Below, piece by piece: positions 25,830-43,171 of a stretch of DNA of 64,000 bases; positions within the stretch are counted from its first letter, which is position 1; every line of letters begins with the position of its first letter. Location of the stretch: NCBI GenBank assembly GCA_036346205.1, contig JARFJB010001974.1:187501-251500 (forward strand), given 5' to 3'. Under the pieces are notes generated by a model. The model was given only the letters and a program-made list of their open reading frames with translations. It did not search any database and was not told the origin of the DNA. The position numbers and the translations under genes are program-made. This DNA comes from Vesta saturnalis. Taxonomy: Eukaryota > Arthropoda > Insecta > Coleoptera > Lampyridae.

Positions 25830-26800
25830 CGTGGACAGATCGATCATTTATTATTATAAACGGTAAAGAAAGGAATCTAGAATCGTTCGGCAAACACGCA
25901 AATTGTAACATTACCTGTAGATAGAGGAAACGCAACAGTTATTTTCGATAAAGTTACAGGATCTTGCCTATACCACAATTAACTCGGACCCCACAACATA
26001 TTAGGAAAAAACAACAAAGAAGATCAAAGAAAGTAACATTGAACCAGAAACAAACTCGATTAATTCCGAGGGAACAATCAAGATGTCGAAAGTTCCACGG
26101 TCTACCTAAGACAAGAAGCGTATGCCATTAAGACGCAGTGTTAGTTCGGTGAGGTTACAACATCTAGCTAAAAAAATACCAAAACAACTGCAACCGTACT
26201 CAGAAACAGCAAGATCTTTTGTCAAAAACTCAAGACACTTCATCGAAATGCTTAAGGTACAATTGGATGATTTACTGATCAGCTTCGACCTATTATCGCT
26301 ATTTACAAATGTGCCAATCAACGATACATTATACAGAATAAAACAAAAATGTCAATCAGTCGAAGACGCGTTAAAATTAATAGAACATTGCCTTAAAAAC
26401 ATATACTTTATCTATGGGGATCAAAGATACAAGCAGATAGAAGGGGCGAAAATCGAAACTCCGCTTTAGTCAACGATACCTAACATATTTATGCACACCG
26501 TGTAGAGATTGTCCACAAACCTACATAGCAGAAACGAATAGACGTATCAACGTGAAAAAAAAGGAACACCATAACTCAGTTCAAAAATAGCAACCCACGT
26601 TGTCACTTGCCCAATACGTAAGCAGTACATCACATGAAATTGAGTTTGAAGACACAACCTACAATACAAAGCACATCAAGGAATAGGGGAAGCCAATGAA
26701 ATTGAAAAACGCCCAGGAAACTTAAATAAAAGAGACGATACGCAAAGGCTAAGGGATACTTGGAAAACAATTTTAAAGAAAATTAACCACCCGATAAATG
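25830..26800 (+). mobile_element. Penelope-like retroelement, RT and GIY-YIG remnants
   Basis: Family blocks occur in order but in several frames: LPVDRGNATVIFD (about 25905), LIPREQSRCRKFHGLPKT (about 26060), then a reverse transcriptase stretch at 26122-26469. That stretch contains KNSRHFIEMLKVQ, the FDLLSLFTNVPIND block with the first catalytic Asp, and IEHCLKNIYFIYGD. At 26492-26570 a C..C-type GIY-YIG endonuclease start is seen (CRDCPQTYIAETNRRIN), followed by HEIEFEDTTYN and LNKRDDTQRLRDTWKT. The palm portion between GAKIETPL and the endonuclease, including the YxDD region, is missing, so it is internally deleted as well as frameshifted. It grades into simple repeat after about 27000. 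Confidence 0.8.
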
Positions 26801-27031
26801 GAGAAATCAACAATAAAGAAGAAAGCGACAAAAGAAGAAGTGAAAGTGAAAGTGAAGGATATGCAAATACCAGCGACCCGCAGTGAATACAGCAGTCCAA
26901 TTCGAATCACGAGAAGCAGAAGTAAACCGAAATGTCGTCAATTTATAAAATGCGGTATGGAGGTGAAAGAACACGAGACAATAACCGGAACGAAATTAAT
27001 AAAATTGTGGGAAACCGAAATCAAGCACACA

Positions 27032-28110
<1,079 letters not shown>

Positions 28111-30150
28111 TGTGAGTGTCGTGCGATCAGTGCTAACAATCGATTGTATATTCATAATGATTGTCAGATGAAATTTAGATTGTATTCTGTCAAATTAATA
28201 TGCTTAGTCATTGTACGATTGATTAGTAAATATGATAATTAAAATGAATGTAGTACAATATATGTGAAATAATCTATGATGAAGTCGCGAGTAATATCTT
28301 GCTCTTATTTGTCATGTGTGATTAAGTGTAACGGTGTCCGCTCATAGCAATTGGATTGCAGTGACATGTAAAATGAATTATGCGGAAATAATCTCTATGT
28401 CATGAGTCAAACAGCGCTATCTGTGCGTTTTTGCCGTACTGGCACCATGTTGTGCCATACATTGTAATCGGTATGTTTTGTTTGTCTACATATGTTTACA
28501 ACCTACAGAAGAATAGTTAATTTTGTCTAAGATACACTTACGTTGTAGGACCATTCATTTGAGGATGTGTTGGTTACCACACCAACTGGTTGTAGACTAT
28601 TTTATTATCCTATTTTACAACCCTGCGTCCATGTTTGCGTGTGCGCATGCATGTGTGTGTTTGTATGGTGGTGTGCGAGTACGTTCCATGTGTGTTAGAA
28701 TTATTTTAAGTGTTAAATGCGTTTTTGTCAAGTGCCCGGACTTATCATTTCTATTGGGACCGTGGGAAGGTTAAATCGTCAACGGGTTTCAACTGAATTT
28801 CAAAATTTATCAATTTCGAATACATAAAGCGTCAAATGAATCCTTACTACAAAGAAATTTAGTTACACAATTGTTACATGAAATAGGTTAGAGTTCGTTC
28901 AGCATCCTTAGTGCTATTGGAAATTAATGACTATCGAATAGAGAGAAATCTATAAAATTTATCCTTCGGCGAGGAGTTTTAACAATTCTAATAGCAATAT
29001 GTCTTCCGTCAAAAAACTAAAATATGACTTTAGGGTAGATTTTGTACGGTCTTTAATTAATCGGAAAAACTAAATGTAGTATAATAACAATTAAAAACAT
29101 TGAAATTGAAATTGATCTAAAAAATGTGATACTGAATCATGCGTGTTAACATTCTTGAAAGTATAAAATATGTTCTTGAAGCTTAGTATTGGGACAATCA
29201 ATTAATTTGAAGGTTCACTTACCACTGGTATCGATAATATTGTTGATAGCCAATGTCACCAATTTTCTTCCACGAAACCACATTTTTTAAACGAACCCAC
29301 AAGTGGTTTGTTTTCAGTTTGACTTTGGAGTACCAAATAATCAAAATGAAAGCATAAAAAATTACGTTACTTCACAATTGCCGTTTTAAAGTACCACCTC
29401 CAGGATCCAATGAGCAGAAGTATATATTGCTTTATTTTAAAAACAACTAAATTGTTTATTGGTGGATGAAATCGGTATAAAATTAGTTAGTTTAGAAACC
29501 TTATAGGAGGATTTAAAATTCCACAAACCGTGAATTGAAATTGAAAGGTACTTCTTTTTGTTTATCATCCACAAGGCAATTAAATAACCGTATATCCGAG
29601 AATAAATCTTAGGTATTTGCAGAGGATAATTAACAGTTCATATCGTCGATTATAAATATTTACAGAATTTTTATTCAATATTTTGTTTGGCTGTGGTAAT
29701 TATTAACTTTTAAATTTTATATTTTGTTATTATTTTATAGTCTCTAAGGAGGCAGCTCGTTTTGGCCTTTGACTAACCGTTTTAAACTACGCCTAATGCT
29801 TTATTGGTCTTACTCTCTTAAAAAGGCTTAGAATATTTTTGACATTTAAGCTACTAATAAAACAAATTTTTCACCTTCTCACCATTTACTACTAAGCACC
29901 TTATTAGATAATCTTCAATACTCTGCATGCGGTCATTCTAAATACGAGCGAACAAAATTTACTAAATGTGTAATGTATAAAGTCACACATCAGCCCGGAA
30001 ACACAGGCAACATTGTTGGAATTCCTATTAAAATATAATGTATAAAATTCGTATTTTATTCGACGGTACCGTTCGTGTGATTGCGATAAAGCATTGATAA
30101 ACTATTGCTTGCACTTGCGCGAAGGTTTATGGTAATAACATTTTTTAAAT
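28111..30150. other. Spacer, no gene recognised
   Basis: AT-rich sequence with a tiny GT-rich patch at about 28636-28695. No conserved domain was recognised in any frame. Confidence 0.5.
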
Positions 30151-30162
30151 ATCGGGAGAGCG

Positions 30163-30874
30163 AGAGGGAGGGAGAGGAGGGGAGAGGAGGGAGAGGGGGA
30201 GAGGAGAGGGAGGGAGGGGAGGAGAGGGAGAGGGAGAGGAGAGGGAGAGGAGAGGGAGAGGGAGAGGGGAGGGGAGGGAAGGGAGGGAAGGGAGAGGGAG
30301 AGGAGGGAGAGGAGAGGGGAGGGGAGGGAGGGAGGGAGGGAGAGGGAGAGGGAGGGAGAGGAGAGGGAGAGGGGAGGGAGAGGGAGGGAGAGGGAGAGGG
30401 AGGGAGAGGGAGGGAGGGGGAGGGAGGAGGGAGAGGGAGAGGGAGAGGGGAGGGAGAGGGAGAGGGAGAGGGAAGGGGAGGGGAAGGGGGAGAGGGGGAG
30501 GGAGGGAGAGGGAGAGGGAGAGGGAGAGGGAGGGGAGAGGGAGGGAGGGAGAGGGGAGAGGGAGGGAGAGGGAGAGGGAGGGAAGGGGAGGGAAAAAAGG
30601 GAAAAAAAAAAAAAGGGAAGGGAGAAAAGGGAAGGGAAAAAAAAAAAAAAAAGGGAAGGGAAGGGAAAAAAAAAAAAAAAAAAAAAAGGGAAAGGGAAAA
30701 AAAAAAAAAAAAAGGGAAGGGAAAAAGAAAAAAAGGGAGAGGGAAAGAAAAAAAAAAAAAAAGGGAAAAAAGGGGAAAAAAAAAAAAAAAAAAAAAGGGA
30801 AAAAAGGGAAAAAGGGGAAGGAAAAAAGAAAAAAAAAAAAAAAAAAGAAGAAAAAAAAGGGAAAAAAAAAAAAA
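30163..30874 (+). repeat. Polypurine tract of about 710 bp
   Basis: The plus strand contains only A and G over this span. The first 430 bp are GGGAGA and GGAGAGG words. From about 30590 it changes to long A runs separated by GGG. Such a polypurine-polypyrimidine tract can form intramolecular triplex DNA. Glu/Gly/Lys/Arg frames on one strand and Phe/Pro/Ser frames on the other are by-products. Confidence 0.92.
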
Positions 30875-33290
30875 ATAAAATTCCCAAGTAAAAAAAAAAA
30901 ATAAAATTTTAAAAAAAAACTTGAAAAGTTAAAATAAAAACCCCAAAAAACCCATTTTAAAAAAAAAAAAAAAGTTTCAAAAAATTTAATAAAAAAAACC
31001 CTAAAGGGTTAAATAATAAAACAAAATATAATAAAAATCGTAACACCAAACATGTGGTTTAAAACCAATCATGCCGGTCTTTAAGTAAATAAGCACATAA
31101 AATAATAAAGCAAATCACGGTACATATAAAATACAACAGTAAAATTGCACAGGTAATAAGGTTCAAAAGAAAACAGACAAGGAATTTAAAATTACCCAAT
31201 TGTTTAGTGACAACTAAAGCACAAAATACAGTCACATTGTAAAAGCACATATGAGGGAACAAAAAAAACATATCAGAAAAAAGTCTTTAAAAAATAAAAA
31301 CCAAGAAAGAACTTATGTTAATAATAATTTAACATTTAATTTTAAAAATATTCGTCTGTAACAGCGTTATATTTACGGATCTCGAGTTTCCCGTCTCGTC
31401 TCAATTAATCATTAGACCAGTGACATTTTTACATCAAGAGCACACATAAGAAAAATTCCAAAGATTTGTTACGCCCCTTCAGTAAAGCATTTTTAAGCGT
31501 GCACCTGCCACTCACCCCCTAACATGTGTTTACATGCATATTGGTTACAAATAATCCTGCATTTCTTAGATAAAAATATATAAATAAAAATATTTTGAAA
31601 ACATTAGTAATTTCGATGTATCGTGGTAATAATGGCGATTTGACAAACGTTTATTACAATAATAAAATTTTCGCGGTCCGGTACTTACAATATCGAAAAG
31701 ATTTTTCCACAAAACACCCATGGTAGAAAACAATAGAAGATCTTTTTAACAGACTACTTGTAACATCGGATCTCTGGGTATGCAGCATTAGAAAGCTCCC
31801 GAAAGAAAATGATCCTTATTAGATCCAGAAGCTCTAAATCTGTTAAAGCCTTCATCTATGGAATCTGATTGTCAAGATAAATTCGACCTCGATCTTCAGA
31901 TGGAGTGATATTTATAAGATACAGAATGCGACTTTGAATTATTTTGTGTATGTATTTTACAAGTTTTTTTAATCATTAAAAGTTAAGATAATTTTAGAAA
32001 ATAAACAGCTTTATCATTATTTTTTATTTTTAGGATCTCTTTTTAATAAATTTTTAGGAAAGGTAATTTAAAATTAAGGAATAGAAATTCCAAAGAATGT
32101 AGCTCGTAAAGCTTAAGGCATTGATACTAGTGTAATGGATTTTGTTACAAATTGATTTCTTAATAATTTTAATATTTTAAAAATTTAGGACGTTTTCTTT
32201 TAAATAAGACCGATTACCTAATTACCAATAAAATACCGGTATTATTTGTTTTTAAAAAGTGAAAACCTTACTTTTTACGTTTCCATTTTAATAAAAGCTA
32301 AAAATTTATTTAAGGGTCCAATTTTAATTCTTTAAAGCCTTTTCCCTTGGTATTGTCAAATTAAATTTAATTGTTTTTCAAATTGGAGTTATAAAGAAAG
32401 ATCACTGTTATTTGATGTTTTACAAATCAAAGTGTTTAGATAAAACAATTTTTAAATTTTCGCTTTGGTTAATGTTTAAAATTATTTAAATTTGAATGAA
32501 AACAAAAATTACAGTGGTTATTAATTAATTACACATTTTTAAAGGACTAAGATGAAATTTTAATTAAGTTAAATTAATTTATTTATTTTATGTTAACCAA
32601 TAAAGAAACCATTTTTAGAAATCTATTTACAAAAATGTTTTAATTTTTTTATGAAGGAAAATCATCTACTCCAATTTTAATTTAACGATAATAAATCAAA
32701 CTTTGAGCATCTTGGAATGAATTATTTTAATTAGTGTAAATTAACTTAAAGATTTCTTTTATTTTCTCTGACAAAAGCTGGTTGAGAAACATTTGTTAAA
32801 ATCGTCTTTACTTGTTACAATTCATCCCAAAACAAAATTTTAATGTTTTTATTATATTTTAAAATAAATTGAAATACCTTTAGAATTCAGAATTTTAGAC
32901 GTAGAATCTTTAGAATATTTGAAAATGTTAATTTTCATGGAATGAAACCAAAGGTCCATTTCTTTATTACGAATAAAAATGGTTTAATTGTTAATTTAAT
33001 TAATGCTAAATTTACTAAAGAAATTTTTTGAATTTTTTGCAAAATTAGAAGACAAACCGTAAAACAGATGTTCATATAATAAAATATAGTAAGTTAGTAT
33101 TTTTAAAAAAAGATTTAGAATCAGATTTTAGACGGTACCATAACTAAAGAAAAATTGTAAATGTTACTTTAGCTAATAAAACCCATGCACTCATAATAAT
33201 ATAAAGAATTGGTAAATATAGAATATCAAGATAAGAACCCTTATTTATATTCAGACCTAGGACAAACTAAAACTAATTGGCCCCAAAAGG
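30875..33290. other. AT-rich spacer, homopolymer-blocky at its start
   Basis: Up to about 31025 the sequence consists of blocks of identical bases (AAAA, CCC, GGG, TTTT). This looks like degraded consensus next to the polypurine tract. The rest is very AT-rich spacer with no recognised coding or RNA feature. Confidence 0.45.
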
Positions 33291-33532
33291 AAAACGCAAC
33301 GAAAAAACGCGCAAACCACCACACCACAAAACGAAACGAAAAACCAAAACCAACACCAAAAAACCCACCACACCACAAAAAAAAAAAACCCACCCAAAAA
33401 AAGAAACAAGAACCACCACACCAACACCCACACACCACACACACACCAACCCCCACACCACACCCCACACCACACCCCACCACCACACACCCCACACCCC
33501 ACACACCACACCACACACACCACCCACACCAC

Positions 33533-33567
<35 letters not shown>

Positions 33568-33712
33568 ACACACACACACACACACACACCACCACACAAA
33601 CCCACACCCACACACCACCCACACACACACCACCACCACTCACACCACACACCCCACCCACACACACACACCACACACACACACCACACTTTCCCACACA
33701 CCACACCCCACA

Positions 33713-33752
<40 letters not shown>

Positions 33753-33966
33753 CACACACAAACACACACACACACACACACACACCACACCCACCCCACA
33801 CTTCACCGCACACCACCCCACACACCACACACCCCACACACCCTGCACATTCTCAGACAAACCCATTTCCACAAAACCACAACCACACATACAACACACA
33901 ACACGCACGCACACCCACGCACGCACCCCCCCACCACACCCACACCCAACGCACCACCCACCACCA

Positions 33967-34043
<77 letters not shown>

Positions 34044-34109
34044 AAACACGCAGACCACCCACATTACCAACACGCACGCACCACACCACGCACGCACCCA
34101 CCACCACCA

Positions 34110-34146
<37 letters not shown>
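33291..34146. repeat. A/C-only low-complexity block with internal (TA)n
   Basis: The plus strand is almost purely A and C from about 33291 to 33968, with CACACA and CCACCACAC words. It changes to (TA)n at about 33970-34041, then returns to CACGCACC and CACACA up to the satellite copy at about 34146. Open frames here are artefacts. Confidence 0.9.
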
Positions 34147-34150
<4 letters not shown>

Positions 34151-34525
34151 ATTTGTACTATCACCCGTTAGTGTGTATACTATTGTAGTTTTGCATACTG
34201 TGATAAACAACGTTTTACAGTTAAATTAGTAAAATGCCTATACAAAATAAAAATAAACCAAACTTAGATCATTCCACTATATTGTTTTACACACAAAGAC
34301 TGTCTTACTAAAACTTCTGGCAAAATCCTAGATTTTAAACAATGTTGAACGAGTTATCTATATTGAAATGGACAGATTTCCTGGAGACTGATAGACAAGC
34401 ACTTTAATTTTCAATTTTGAAAACATGTGATTTGAATCTAACAGATTTCACCCATATGGTAACAATAGGACCACTTTGTTTTATCAATACTTATCGTTAT
34501 TCTATATTTCAGGCCCTTTAGTGTG
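34146..34525 (+). repeat. 376-bp satellite unit, copy A
   Basis: Begins AATCCATTTGTACTATCACCC and contains the shared blocks GTTAAATTAGTAAAATG, GTTGAACGAGTTA, ATTGAAATGGACAGATT, GTGATTTGAATCTAACA and ACCACTTTGTTTTATC. It is flanked by a CA tract on the left and a TA tract on the right. The blocks occur in the same order in copies B and C. Confidence 0.85.
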
Positions 34526-34526
34526 T

Positions 34527-36889
<2,363 letters not shown>

Positions 36890-36944
36890 AAAACACTACA
36901 CACGGACGGTATTGAACAAATTTAGACTCAGAAACAATCACACA

Positions 36945-37330
36945 ATCCATTTGTTCTATCACCCAAGATATTGTATCACTGTTGTGGAGTTTTGCACTGT
37001 AATAAACTGTTTACAGTTAAGTTAGTAAAATGTTACAATGTAACAAATATAACCAAACTCTAGATTATTCACTATATTGTTTTACACAAAGGCTGTCTTA
37101 TCCTAAATACTTCTGAAAGGGGTCCTAGATTTGTAAATAATGTTGAACGAGTTAAGTCTATATTGAAATGGACAGATTCCTGAAGACAGATAAACAAGCT
37201 GACTTTCATTTCAATCTTGATAATACATGTGATTTGAATCTAACACCCATTTCACCGCATATGGTAACTATAGTACCACTTTGTTTTATCCAATGCTTAT
37301 CGTTATCATCAGACAACCATAATAATAATA
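36945..37330 (+). repeat. 376-bp satellite unit, copy B
   Basis: Same block order as copy A, starting AATCCATTTGTTCTATCACCC. It ends in a short ATAATAATAATA tract that leads directly into copy C. The matching TTTTGCA words of copies B and C are 376 bp apart, which defines the unit. Confidence 0.85.
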
Positions 37331-37740
37331 ATAGCACTCAAATGAGCGTGTAACACTATTGTCGATTTTGCATACGGTGATAAAAATACGCTTTATAGTT
37401 AAATTAGTGAAAGTACCTAAAGAACATCAAATATAACCAAACTTGAAATTATCTTACATGCCCTTTCGTGTAAAATAATATAGACGTCTTCTTATCGGAA
37501 CACCTCAGTCGAAAAGGGCCCTAGATTTATACGCAAGTTTGAATGCACTAAGTCGTTATTGAAAATGTACAAAGATCTGGGGACAACTAAACAAGCTAAC
37601 TTTCATTTTCAATTCTGATAGTTCATGTGTGATTTGAATCTAACACCGATTTCATCTCGCAAGGCAACTACATGACCCCGTGTTTCATTTTAAACAATGC
37701 TCACGTTATTTTTACACAACCATAATAATAATTACATAGC
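37331..37740 (+). repeat. 376-bp satellite unit, copy C
   Basis: A more diverged copy in direct tandem with copy B. Shared words include GTTAAATTAGTGAAAGT, CCAAACTTG, GGCCCTAGATTTATA, AAACAAGCTAACTTTCAT and GTGATTTGAATCTAACACC, and the unit again ends in CCATAATAATAAT. Confidence 0.82.
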
Positions 37741-39815
37741 ACTGTAGATGAATGGATTAAGGTATAAAAAGGTCGTGTTGATCGTGTGAAGGTTTACAAC
37801 AGGTTTTGACCGAGATGTGTTGGCTCTGGTGATGAATCATGACATTAAAAATTTGTACAAGTAATTAAAGTAAATAAAATAAGGGGTATAGTTTATAATA
37901 AAAGAAAACTTACCAGGATTGTTGTTGATAGTCGTATTGAAAGAACATCTTGAGAGGGTAAACAGTTGGTTTTTGTTCATAAATGGATAATATAAAGTAC
38001 TTATCGGTTTTCAGCAACCATTAATATAAAGTTATTATAAGTTTTTGTTATGAACGCGTAAGTGCAAAGTTGGATCCTAAATTCATTTACACAACTGCGT
38101 TTAAATTTTTTTTACTTATATCGTTATTAAAATGTTACAAACTTAACTAAACAAAATTGAATATTGCCTATTTATTTAAAATTTTAAAACCTTCCAATTT
38201 CAGCTTCCTTATCTTTGTTTTTGTGTACAATTATAGTTAAAAGTTACAAAAATAACTGAATATAATTGTCAATTTTAAAAATATCATAATTTAAAATTTA
38301 ATCGCTTTTGAAGGTTCCGAATTAAGGAATAAACCTATAAACAGTGCATTAACGTTTATGTAGGTATTCGGGCTCATCAGAAACTGTTTTGTAATTGTTT
38401 AGGTACTTTTAGAAACTTATTTGTTTATATGGTCATAATGAATTTATTTATGCATATTTTAAATAAATGATAATCCTTCAATTTCGTTTAGCAGTTAGTT
38501 AACATTTTAAAAACGATATAAGCAAAAAAATTGCTCTGTATAATTGATTTTAAGGCGATATTTGCCATGTATGTAAGATATACCGATAACATTTATATCT
38601 CCTTCTAACATGTATTAAATTGAACCTACGTTTTAAAATACAGTGTAAGTTTTAGTTCACCACCCCGTTATACACAACAAATTTTTCCGTCTTCGTCATA
38701 TAACATTGTGTTGCATGCTCGACCGTAGTGTTTGAATATAAGCGCTAATCCCATATTGGAATTCTCTCATAATCTCAACTACATTTAACTGTTTTTATTG
38801 TAGTGTTAATATAAATATACTTCATTAACATTTGAAGTTTTATAATTAATTATGAAAGCTATTTATTTACATAGGTACATAAGCATTCGCATATACCAAA
38901 TGTAGTTTGTATTCCAATACTTCTTTAACAACTTGCGCAATGTGAACGAAAGTTACATAAAAAACCATTATGTAAATTTTATCATCATGTATAATTATTT
39001 GTAAACCGTAAATAAAATTGTTTTATTGCATATTTTTGTATTCTGAAAACACCAACGGCTATGGTGAAACGTAAATGATCAGAAGCCTCACAATTAATTA
39101 TAAAGCTTCAAATGATGATGTATTCATTACCTCTATCTCAACATTACATTAAAAAAATTAAATACCACTCATACCTTCTACTCATTTATTTTTTATTATT
39201 TTGTAATTTAAAATTCACAAATATTAGTATTCAGACCGCAGGAAGCTTAATAAGGTTTATGTCGTTTATGGAACTTATGCCTCCTGACGATCAACAAAAT
39301 GAAATAAAAAATTTAGGTCCGAATTTAAAGAAATGAATTTGTTAACGGTCTCTCGAAAATGGAACGTCGGAATGAAATAGCAGTAGCTCCATCTTATGCA
39401 GCATTAAGAAGTCCCCTTAATGATGTGTTTTTTGATACTCATAAAACTAAAATTTTCGTTTTTCTCCGAATATTTCCGATACGTTTGAGAATACTCAGCT
39501 TTCGAAGACGCATTTGGTTCAATATCGGATAAATTTTCTCCAATTTAACCAATACATACACGTTTTTGGCAATTACGTTTAATATTTTAAGTCCTATTTC
39601 ATTTAATTCTCATAGCACTCCAGTAATTAACATCTATAAAAGTGCATTTTTTTTTGTAAATTAGGAAGTTTGTCAACACTCAAAATTGCAACAGTTTTAA
39701 CAATTATGGTATGTCACGCGAATTGTCAGACTTTCAGTGTCATCTGTACCGTGTTTGTTTTCTCATAGGGTTCTTGTTTTTCATTTCTTTGTTAGACAAG
39801 TGTTTCGTTAAAGTG
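37741..39815. other. Spacer, no gene recognised
   Basis: AT-rich sequence. The open frame at 39112-39336 has no recognisable motif and is probably chance. Confidence 0.5.
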
Positions 39816-39819
39816 AATA

Positions 39820-40690
39820 ATGGAATTCAGTACAACTGGGTATGCTGATATGTATTTTGTGTTTGGCTTCTGTGATGGAAATCCTAATGAAGCGGTCCGG
39901 GAGTACGGCAGAAGATTTTCGAATCGGCGCCACTCATGTCATAATACCATCAGAAGGTTAGATCTTCCTCTTAGAGAGACAAGTAGGCTTCTACCGCAAC
40001 ACTTAGATCGTGCTAGAGAGAGAACTCGGCGTACAGTTCAATTGGATGAAGCAATGTTAGAAGCCGTGCACGAAGATCCCGCCAGAAGCACTAGAGAAGT
40101 TGCTCGAAATTTGAATGTTCCAAGTCAACTAACAGTGTATTGTGTATTCCAAGAAAACCTCGTGCGGCCATGCCATTTCAGAAGAGTGCTACCATTATAT
40201 GAGAGCGATGACTATTGCAGGATTAACTATTGCAATACCACAATAAATATCCTGAATCTCAACTGAATTTTACAGAAAAAATCTTTTGGAGCGACGAATA
40301 CCAGGGATGGCATTTTTAGTTGCCATTACATGCACATTTGGGCAGATGAAAATCCTCATCAGTACCGTGAATTTATACATCAACGGAAGTTTTCGGTTAA
40401 TGTTTGGTTGGGAATTCTTCATCGCCGAGTCATTGGACCCTTTCTTTTTCCAGACAGACTAAATACGTAAGCGTACATAAACTTGATGGAAGAAATGTTA
40501 GACATAATATGTGTGACATGCACGATGGTGCTCACGCACACAATTCGCTAATAGTAAGACAGTGGTTATTCTAACACTTTGCGAACCGGTGGATTGGCCG
40601 TAATGGCCCTATAGGATGGCCTGCTAAGTCCCCGGATGTTAATCCATTAGATTTTTTGGAATGGGTCGGTGCTTTGCAAATAATAATATC
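39820..40690 (+). pseudogene. DD41D/rosa-like mariner transposase
   Basis: The open frame 39820-40266 begins in the family's N-terminal domain: YADMYFVFGFCDGNPNEAVR, then REYGRRFSNRR, and an arginine-rich linker leading to HEDPARSTREVARNLNVPS. Beyond 40266 other frames continue in family order. They show the first catalytic Asp (IFWSDE), a W-G-I block (NVWLGI), HRRVIGPFLFPDRL, the second Asp (DMHDGAHAHNS), RWIGRNGPIGWPAKSPD and the third Asp in NPLDFLEW. All three catalytic aspartates are present, but several frameshifts and stops separate them. The copy is dead as written. It is divergent from the copies at 41 and 43.7 kb. I did not identify its inverted repeats. Confidence 0.75.
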
Positions 40691-40935
40691 AATTATTCTT
40701 AAGTGCAACTATTTTAATAATTAATATCGTCAATTTGACATACCGATTTGTTTGCGTTTTACTTAGTTACGCATGACTACATGATATCTGTGTTGCCAGA
40801 TGTACACATTCTTTGTATTGCTCCTGATGGACTCTGAAGCCATGAACGGCGTTTGTGTATTAGTATTTTTTACTCAAAATAGCCCAAGGAAGATCACAAT
40901 GGTGGTTTTCTACTATTTTCTGGACAGCGTATATA

Positions 40936-40936
40936 C

Positions 40937-41009
<73 letters not shown>
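40936..41009. repeat. (TA)n tract flanking a mariner element on the left
   Basis: About 74 bp of perfect TA, then CACACACA, directly before the element terminus CAGGGTGGGCC at 41018. A matching (TA)n run at 43175-43231 lies at the other end of the element. Confidence 0.95.
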
Positions 41010-41017
<8 letters not shown>

Positions 41018-41019
<2 letters not shown>

Positions 41020-43171
41020 GGGTGGGCCACCACCAACGCGTCAGTCTCTAGCACACAAACGACTGAATTTTTTCAAAATCTGTTTGGGAGAGAATATGTA
41101 AGCCTTCTAGGGCTACAATCTAAAATTAGTTTGATTTATACAGGGTGATCTACAAACTTGTTACTTATCAAAGTTAAATTATTTTAAATGGAATACCCTC
41201 CTTTTTAATTTTTTTTTGAAATAAGGTGAAAAAATAATGTAGACTTTCATTAGAGTTCCCGATACCTAAACCTTACAGTTTCCGAAATATTTAACATTTT
41301 TTGAAAATGTAGGGTTGTCAAAAAATTCAAGTAGGTCATCGTAATAAGGATATTTGGAAGTACGTATTCTGTTGTTTATTGTTTCAAATCATAATTTTTA
41401 AAATACAAAGAATAACGCGTAAGGTTAACAAACTTCAAAGTTAAATATCTTTGTTATTTTAAATACAACGCCCAAGAAATTTTTATCGGAATGGAATAGT
41501 CTTTTGACAATAGTTCGAACTGTATTAGGGTTCCCTTTACCGAACTTCAATACTTTTCGAGAAATTAGTGTATTTGTTAGATTTTTAGAAATTACGCCAT
41601 TAACTCATGTCTATCAGTTAGAATCTGTGATTTACAAAGGTTACAAATGTGTTAAACGGTTTTTGGTTTATTAAGGTTATCAAGGTTATACGGTTGCTGG
41701 TCTTGAAAAAGACCGTTTTACATTATGCACCGAGAGCCTACTGCTGGATTAGTCACTACAGTAAATGTTCAAACTGATGACCGTCTTCTTGAATGCATAG
41801 TATAATTCTTTCTTCCAAATTTTGTCTGACTTCTTAACATATCTGGAGTAATTGTGTCCACTGCATTTCTAATTCTCTCTTTCATATTGTCTGCAGTAGT
41901 AGCAGGGATATTGTAAACATTATTTTTAATATATCCCCATAAAAAGTAGTCCATTGGGGTAAGACAAGGCAATCTTGGTGGCCAATGACATGGTCCGTTC
42001 CTTCCAATCCATTTATTAACAAATTTCCTAGTTAAATAATTTCTAACTCTACGATCGAAGTGTGCCGGTGCCCCATCTAATTGTAGCCACATATTCCTTC
42101 TAATGTTCAACGGAACGTTTTCGAGAAGTGTCCAAAAGTCTCGCTTTAAAAATCTCAAAAATTTTCTACCATTTAAATGACCATTGAAAAAGTATGGTCC
42201 AATTAGCTGATCTCCAATAATTCCTGCCTATACGTTTATGCTCCAACGATTTTGGCGGTCAACAGTATTAAAAGTATGCCTATTCTCGGTATCATAATAG
42301 TTAAAATTATGTCGATTTACCAAACCGTTGTTGTGAAATGTTGATTCATCAGTAAACAAAACGAAATTTAAAAAATCTTGTTGATCCCCTATTTTTTCAA
42401 TTGCCCACAAACAGAAATCTATTCGTTGTTGAAAGCCATTGCCATACAAATTTTGATGAATTTCTATGTGATAAGCATGAAATTTGTGTTTTTTGAGAAC
42501 TCTTCTCACACTTCCTCTACTTAAATCTGTTTGTCTAGCAATTACTCTAGTACTAGTGTGGGAATTTTCAGCGATAGATCCTAATACTAAAAACTCACTA
42601 TCTTCATTGCCGGTTACCGGTTTACTTTTATTAGGTTTTGGATAGGCAGTGTTACCTGTGGCTCGAAATGTTTGTAAAAGCGTTTCAAAAGCTCTCGTAT
42701 CAGGATGGTTGCGATCAGGGTACTTTTGGGCATAAACCCTGGAAGCCAAAAGACAATTTTCATGGCATTCTCCTATGGTCAACACCATATCCAGTCTTTC
42801 TTGCACTGAAATTGTAATGAAAAAATCATCAATAGTTATAAACACTGTCGTATTTTTAAGTACGTCAATATGATAGAAATGTTTATAAATCAAAGAATTC
42901 TAACTGAATGACATGAGTTAATGGCGAAATTTCTAAAAATGTAACAAATACACTAATTTCTCGAAAAGTATTGAAGTAAGGTATAGGGAACCCTAATGCA
43001 TTTCGAACTATTGTCAAAAGACTATTCCATTCCGATAAAAATTTCTTGAATTACTTGAATTTTTTGACAACCCAACATTTTCAAAAAATGTTAAATATTT
43101 CGGAAACTGTAACGACTGAAAAAATTCAGTCGTTTATGTGCTAGAGACCGACGCGTTTGTGGTGGCCCAAC

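Noticed and set aside
30102..30887. 257-261-residue open frames rich in Glu/Gly/Lys or Phe/Pro/Ser
   Set aside because: They are translations of a polypurine tract. Overlapping frames on both strands are open for the same trivial reason.
33209..34171. 320-residue Thr/His/Pro-rich open frame
   Set aside because: It follows the A/C-only low-complexity block and a (TA)n tract and is not a credible protein.
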